Assembly (NCBI GenBank): GCA_017431785.1
Contig: JAFRKJ010000036.1
Location: forward strand, 1-34,695
DNA: 34,695 nt
Reading direction: 5' to 3'
DNA from: Bacillota bacterium
GTDB lineage: Bacteria > Bacillota > Clostridia > Peptostreptococcales > Anaerovoracaceae
In this document: piece after piece, positions 30,718 to 34,695 of the stretch
How positions within the stretch are numbered: the stretch's first letter is position 1
How the letters are laid out: each line of letters begins with the position of its first letter
The notes under the pieces: generated by a model
What the model was told of the DNA's origin: nothing
The model's input: the letters and a program-made list of their open reading frames with translations, nothing else
The model's database searches: none
Translations under genes and position numbers: made by a program

Positions 30718-32400
30718 ATGGAAAACATCAATCAACAAGGACCTGTCAAGCAGGTCGACAACCTGAAAAAAATCAAAATGTCCCCTGTCCGGATGGCAGG
30801 CATGCTCTTCTGTCTGACTGCAGCGGGTGCTTTCGGCATCGAAGATATGATCCCGCTCAGCGGACCGGGCTTCACACTGGTCATGTTAGTTGTCTTCGCA
30901 GTCATCTGGGCGTACCCTATTTCGCAGATCGTTTCAGAACTCAGTGCGATCATGCCGTCCGAAGGTGGTATCTATATCTGGGTCAAGGAAGCACTCGGTG
31001 AATTCTGGGGTTTCTGCACCAGTTGGTGGGGCATCATGAACTGCTATCTGGGACTTTCCGTATACATCGTCCTGATTACGGACTATGCATCTAAATTTGT
31101 CCCTGCTCTGCAGGATCCTGTCACAAGATTTATCGTGCAGTTCCTGATCGTTGCTATTTTCGTCGCATTGAACCTCAAAGGCTTATCAGATGTATCCTGG
31201 GTCAACACTGTTTTCTCGATCCTGATTCTTCTTGCCTTTGCATTAGTTACGATCGTAGGGCTGACCCATTGGACTTACAATCCAATGGTTCCGTTTACAC
31301 CGGAAGGACAGTCCTGGGTCGACAGCTTAGGAGGCAGCATCTGCATCGTCATCTGGATGTACTGCGGTTACGAGAGCATCTCCAACATGGGTGGTGAAAT
31401 CGAAAACCCGGAAGTAATTCCAAAGGGATTCCGCCTTGTTATGCCAGTCATCGCACTCAGCTATATTCTTCCGACTCTTGCCGGAATCGTTTCCGTCGGT
31501 CCTTGGGATGAATGGGCAACAGATGGCATCGGCTACGGCGATGTTCTTGGACAGTGCCTCGGCTACGGATGGGGCGTTGGTTTCCTGGTCGTTGCAATTC
31601 TTTCACAGATGGCCATTTTCAATGCTTACATTGCATCAGGATCCCGTGCCTTCTTCGTTATCGCAGACGATCACCTGTCCCCGAAATTCCTCGCCAAGAC
31701 GAGTCCGAAGAGCGGACTTCCGGTTCTCTCGATCATGCTGCTTGCTATCATGGTCGTCATCATGATGAACTTTGATTTCACAACACTGATGATCATCACA
31801 GCACCGCTGATGCTGATTGTATACGTCACATTGAGTTTGTCACTTCTGGTCATCCGTAAAAAGTATCCGGTTGAGGAGCGGAACTGCTGGTACATCAAAG
31901 GGCCAAAGGCGAAGATTTACCTGTACGGCGTTCTGCCGATGATCATCACCGTCATTGCGCTTTTGGTCAACGGAACCGAGTACTTCTTGCTGGGCTTCGT
32001 CTCCATCGGATCCGCAGTACTCTTCTACATCGCATTCAAATGGATCTACGGCGGTCTGTATGTCGATAATCCAGAGCGCTATCCAATCAATCCGAAGACC
32101 CGCCTGGCCAAGGGTGATATCACCAGATTTGGCGTCTACATTCTGGCCTTTGGGCTGTATGCAATCGTCGGTTCCTTCTTCCTGGCGTGGTATGAAGGTG
32201 CCTGGGGTCCGGAGTACTATCTGGATTTGTATGGTGAAGGAACTCTGATCGGCAACTTCTGGCTGATGATCAAAGTCGCCAGAGTCGGCGGTATCATCGC
32301 AACCATTGTCAGCCTGATCATGATTGCAATCGGCAAAAAGACTGATCCTCCTGCAAGAGGACTGTTCGATGTCCGCCCTGGTGATGTACCGGGAAGATAA
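30718..32400 (+). CDS. APC-superfamily amino acid permease
   Basis: Encodes 560 residues with about 12-14 membrane helices. The APC fold is shown by helix 1 'SPVRMAGMLFCLTAAGAFGI' with unwound GAFGIE, 'IMPSEGGIYIWVKEALG' between helices 2 and 3, 'IWMYCGYESISNMGGEIENP' (helix 6 and following loop) and 'SRAFFVIADDHLSPKFLAKT'. Relatives carry amino acids, polyamines or glutamate/GABA. The substrate is not fixed. Start ATG 30718 has GAGGAAA upstream. It is divergent from the antiporter and 29 bases upstream of the aminopeptidase, likely in one transcript. Confidence 0.88.
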   Translation: MENINQQGPVKQVDNLKKIKMSPVRMAGMLFCLTAAGAFGIEDMIPLSGPGFTLVMLVVFAVIWAYPISQIVSELSAIMPSEGGIYIWVKEALGEFWGFCTSWWGIMNCYLGLSVYIVLITDYASKFVPALQDPVTRFIVQFLIVAIFVALNLKGLSDVSWVNTVFSILILLAFALVTIVGLTHWTYNPMVPFTPEGQSWVDSLGGSICIVIWMYCGYESISNMGGEIENPEVIPKGFRLVMPVIALSYILPTLAGIVSVGPWDEWATDGIGYGDVLGQCLGYGWGVGFLVVAILSQMAIFNAYIASGSRAFFVIADDHLSPKFLAKTSPKSGLPVLSIMLLAIMVVIMMNFDFTTLMIITAPLMLIVYVTLSLSLLVIRKKYPVEERNCWYIKGPKAKIYLYGVLPMIITVIALLVNGTEYFLLGFVSIGSAVLFYIAFKWIYGGLYVDNPERYPINPKTRLAKGDITRFGVYILAFGLYAIVGSFFLAWYEGAWGPEYYLDLYGEGTLIGNFWLMIKVARVGGIIATIVSLIMIAIGKKTDPPARGLFDVRPGDVPGR

Positions 32401-32429
32401 TAGACACAATTGACACTTTGGAGACTATC

Positions 32430-34259
32430 ATGACTATCGTTACATCAAATCACTTTGTACCAGACAGACTCGCCGCCCTGCGGGAGCTCATGCGCGCAAA
32501 GGCAATCGATGCGTGCATCGTCCCGACCGGTGATCCGCACATGTCGGAGTACACGAGTGATCACTATAAAACAAGAGAATTCATCACAGGCTTTACAGGC
32601 TCCGCAGGAACGGCGGTCATCACCATGGACGATGCCGGACTTTGGACGGACAGCCGGTACTTCCTGCAGGCGGCAGACCAACTTGCAGGGAGCGGCATCA
32701 CACTGTATAAATATGGGCTGCCGGATACGATCAAACTCCATGCGTATCTGATGCAAAAGTTGCAGCCGGGCAGCACCATCTGTGTCGACGGCCGTCTGGT
32801 CAGCGGCGCCTGGGCAGATAAACTGCGCAAGGATACTTCTGCATGCAGTTTCAGCCTGCGCACAGATCTGGATCTGGTCGGCGAAATCTGGTCGGACCGT
32901 CCTGCAGCAGAATTCAATACTGTTTTTGAATACCCAATCCAATATGCCGGCGTATCACGTACAGAAAAAATCAAACTCATTCGGGAAGACATGGACAAGG
33001 CAGGTGCAGATGCACTGGTTTTGTCCCAGCTGAGTGATATCGCGTGGTTCATGAATCTGCGCGGCAGTGATGTCTTGTGCAATCCGGTGTTCTTCTCTTT
33101 TGTAATTCTGACAAAAGACAACGTGAAGCTCTTCGCGAACGCGGACGCCTTTGCACCAGAACTCAAGGAATTACTGTCCTGCGACGGCGTTGAGCTGCTT
33201 CCATATGATTCATTCTATGAGGCGCTTAAAGATATCGATGGACCTGTACTTCTGGACCGGGAGACCTGCAGTGAGCTGATTCTTCAATCACTGCCGAAGG
33301 ATACCAAGATAATGAACGACTACAGCCCAGTCATGAAAAGAAAGGCTGTCAAAAATACGGTCGAGATGAAAGGTGTCCACTCTGCCCATTTGAAAGATGG
33401 CGTAGCCATGTGCAAGTTCCTGTACTGGCTTAAGACGAATGTTGCAAAGGCAGCCGAAACAAAATCTGGGATGGGAATTACTGAAATTTCGGCAGCGGAG
33501 AAGCTCCACGAGTTCCGTGCCGAGCAAGACTTGTTTATGGGCGATAGCTTTGAAGCGATCGTCGGATACGGTCCTCACGCAGCAATCGTGCACTACTGCG
33601 CGACGCCTGAGAGCGATGCAGCTCTGGAACCATATGGCATGGTTCTGATCGACTCCGGCGGACAGTATATGCACGGCACGACAGATATCACCCGTACCAT
33701 CGTACTCGGTCCACTGACTGATCAGGAGAAAACACTCTTTACGGCTGTTCTTCGTGGACACATCAATCTGGCAAGAGCCCGATTCCCGGAAGGTCTGAGC
33801 GGTGCCAACCTGGACTACCTGGCTCACGAGCCGCTTTGGCAGATGGGGCTGGATTACCGTCACAGCACCGGTCACGGCGTCGGACATTATCTCAACGTCC
33901 ACGAAGATCCAAATGAAATCTACTGGGATGAGCGGGATATGATTCCGCCGATGCCGCCGTTCGAAATCGGTATGCTGACTTCTGATGAGCCGGGATACTA
34001 TGAGGACGGAGCCTTTGGAATCAGACATGAGAGTTTGCTTCTGACCGTTGCTGCCGGAGAAACCGATTACGGCAAGTTCCTGGAATTTGAAGAAGTTTCC
34101 CTTGTGCCGTTCGATTTGGAAGGAATCGATGCGGAGCTGATGCAACCTGATGAAATCGATTTTCTGAATCAATATCATGAAACGGTATATCAAAAGATTG
34201 CTCCTCACCTGAATGAGGAAGAACGCGAGTGGCTGCGTTCGGCAACAGCAAGTATTTAA
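32430..34259 (+). CDS. M24-family Xaa-Pro aminopeptidase (long, three-domain type)
   Basis: Encodes 609 residues. Two creatinase-type N-terminal domains (about 1-140 and 165-310, with SEYTSDHYKTREFITGFTGSAG and DIAWFMNLRGSD) are followed by the pita-bread M24 domain and a C-terminal tail, as in eukaryotic APP1-type enzymes. The two-metal ligands are D408 and D419 (IDSGGQYMHGTTDITRT), H482 (HSTGHGVGH), E520 (DEPGYY) and E554 (FEEVSLVPFD). It removes an N-terminal residue ahead of proline from peptides. ATG 32430 with GGAG upstream is preferred over TTG 32418. It lies 29 bases after the permease, which suggests coupled peptide breakdown and uptake. Confidence 0.93.
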   Translation: MTIVTSNHFVPDRLAALRELMRAKAIDACIVPTGDPHMSEYTSDHYKTREFITGFTGSAGTAVITMDDAGLWTDSRYFLQAADQLAGSGITLYKYGLPDTIKLHAYLMQKLQPGSTICVDGRLVSGAWADKLRKDTSACSFSLRTDLDLVGEIWSDRPAAEFNTVFEYPIQYAGVSRTEKIKLIREDMDKAGADALVLSQLSDIAWFMNLRGSDVLCNPVFFSFVILTKDNVKLFANADAFAPELKELLSCDGVELLPYDSFYEALKDIDGPVLLDRETCSELILQSLPKDTKIMNDYSPVMKRKAVKNTVEMKGVHSAHLKDGVAMCKFLYWLKTNVAKAAETKSGMGITEISAAEKLHEFRAEQDLFMGDSFEAIVGYGPHAAIVHYCATPESDAALEPYGMVLIDSGGQYMHGTTDITRTIVLGPLTDQEKTLFTAVLRGHINLARARFPEGLSGANLDYLAHEPLWQMGLDYRHSTGHGVGHYLNVHEDPNEIYWDERDMIPPMPPFEIGMLTSDEPGYYEDGAFGIRHESLLLTVAAGETDYGKFLEFEEVSLVPFDLEGIDAELMQPDEIDFLNQYHETVYQKIAPHLNEEEREWLRSATASI

Positions 34260-34293
34260 GAAAGTATCTAAGTAAACAATTGGAGAACGACTG

Positions 34294-34695
34294 ATGTTTT
34301 CAGAACAACTGTTAGAAGAATCAAGACAATCTGCAGCCAGAGCCAAACAGAATCTGGAACACATTACGGACCAGCCTACCGGGATCACCGGCGGCGGCAG
34401 CGCTGCCGGTCATACTGTGACCAGAACGGCCATGCGGAAGAATGTGGATCATATTAGTAAATCGATCCATATCGATAAGGTTCTGGCTTTTATTGCTAAG
34501 GTCAGCGGTAAAAGCAGTGAGCAATACGGCATCATCCCTCACCCTCTCGCATGGGATCTTTGTTTTGATGGAGACACGGTCTACGCCCACACCATCGACG
34601 GACCTGAAGTGGAATGTGTTTTTGAAAATCCCGAAAAAAACGCAGCAAAGAAATACTGCGTCTATCGTCTTATTGTCGATGGTAATCCTCTCATA
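34294..34695 (+). CDS. Unrecognised protein, partial (runs off the window)
   Basis: 134 codons are visible from ATG 34294, which has GGAG 8 bases upstream. It lies 34 bases after the aminopeptidase. The N-terminus is polar and helical (MFSEQLLEESRQSAARAKQN). A glycine-rich turn (GITGGGSAAG) follows, then a mixed alpha/beta stretch with many charged and aromatic residues (HPLAWDLCFDGDTVYAHTID). I do not recognise a domain. Position suggests it belongs to the APC permease and aminopeptidase transcript. Confidence 0.6.
   Translation, partial: MFSEQLLEESRQSAARAKQNLEHITDQPTGITGGGSAAGHTVTRTAMRKNVDHISKSIHIDKVLAFIAKVSGKSSEQYGIIPHPLAWDLCFDGDTVYAHTIDGPEVECVFENPEKNAAKKYCVYRLIVDGNPLI

Noticed and set aside
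32418-32429. TTG start for the aminopeptidase
   Set aside because: ATG at 32430 has a well-spaced GGAG. The TTG overlaps that ribosome site.
33288-34388. 366-codon minus-strand open frame
   Set aside because: Antisense to the aminopeptidase, whose metal ligands are intact. No start signals.
1-34695. CRISPR array or insertion sequence
   Set aside because: No regularly spaced repeats and no transposase or integrase frame were seen in the window.

Overview
The window looks like a chromosomal piece of an anaerobic, amino-acid-fermenting Firmicute of the class Clostridia. I infer this from strong AGGAGG-type ribosome sites, a whiA/rapZ/murB cell-envelope block, a beta-keto acid cleavage enzyme, a PAS-AAA-Fis sigma-54 activator, and APC and NhaC transporters. 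I would guess a relative of the Mogibacterium/Anaerovorax group, but the genus cannot be fixed from sequence alone. Most genes lie on the minus strand.

Region 1-5.5 kb is an accessory, decaying zone. A hybrid sensor kinase has an in-frame TAA exactly before its phosphoacceptor helix. A small upstream ORF is broken by a frameshift. There are remnants of a mobile element: a small HTH protein, a ParA truncated into the tail of a RadC-like gene, and three small unknown proteins, all next to the 3' end of rlmD. Region 5.5-14.3 kb (minus) holds rlmD, whiA, a DUF849/Kce enzyme, rapZ, a MurB-PHP fusion, an AI-2E-type permease, and two proteins that look like pseudoenzymes (a Fic-fold protein without its catalytic residues and a MoaA-like barrel without the Cys cluster). 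A near-consensus promoter drives the last three.

Region 14.4-19 kb is housekeeping and mixed: a small two-helix membrane protein, a hotdog thioesterase following D-serine dehydratase, tRNA-Arg(ACG), exonuclease III, and two divergent paralogous GNAT acetyltransferases.

Region 19.0-27.7 kb is one long minus-strand operon: EamA permease, ureA, ureB, ureC, ureE, ureF, ureG, ureD, a Cys-rich DUF6485-type protein, a YtcJ-type amidohydrolase and a PPOX/Nim-like flavoprotein. UreC keeps every nickel ligand but departs from canonical ureases at three active-site positions: the ATTCTPGPW loop is gone, the flap Cys is Val, and the Ala of SDSQA is Gly. It could therefore be a urease with altered properties or a urease-derived enzyme for another amide. 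This is the best lead in the window.

Region 27.7-34.7 kb contains a sigma-54 activator and an NhaC-type antiporter preceded by a perfect -24/-12 sigma-54 promoter and upstream inverted repeats. Divergent to it are an APC permease, an M24 aminopeptidase P and an unrecognised partial gene. The unit looks like regulated uptake and breakdown of peptides, amino acids or amides.
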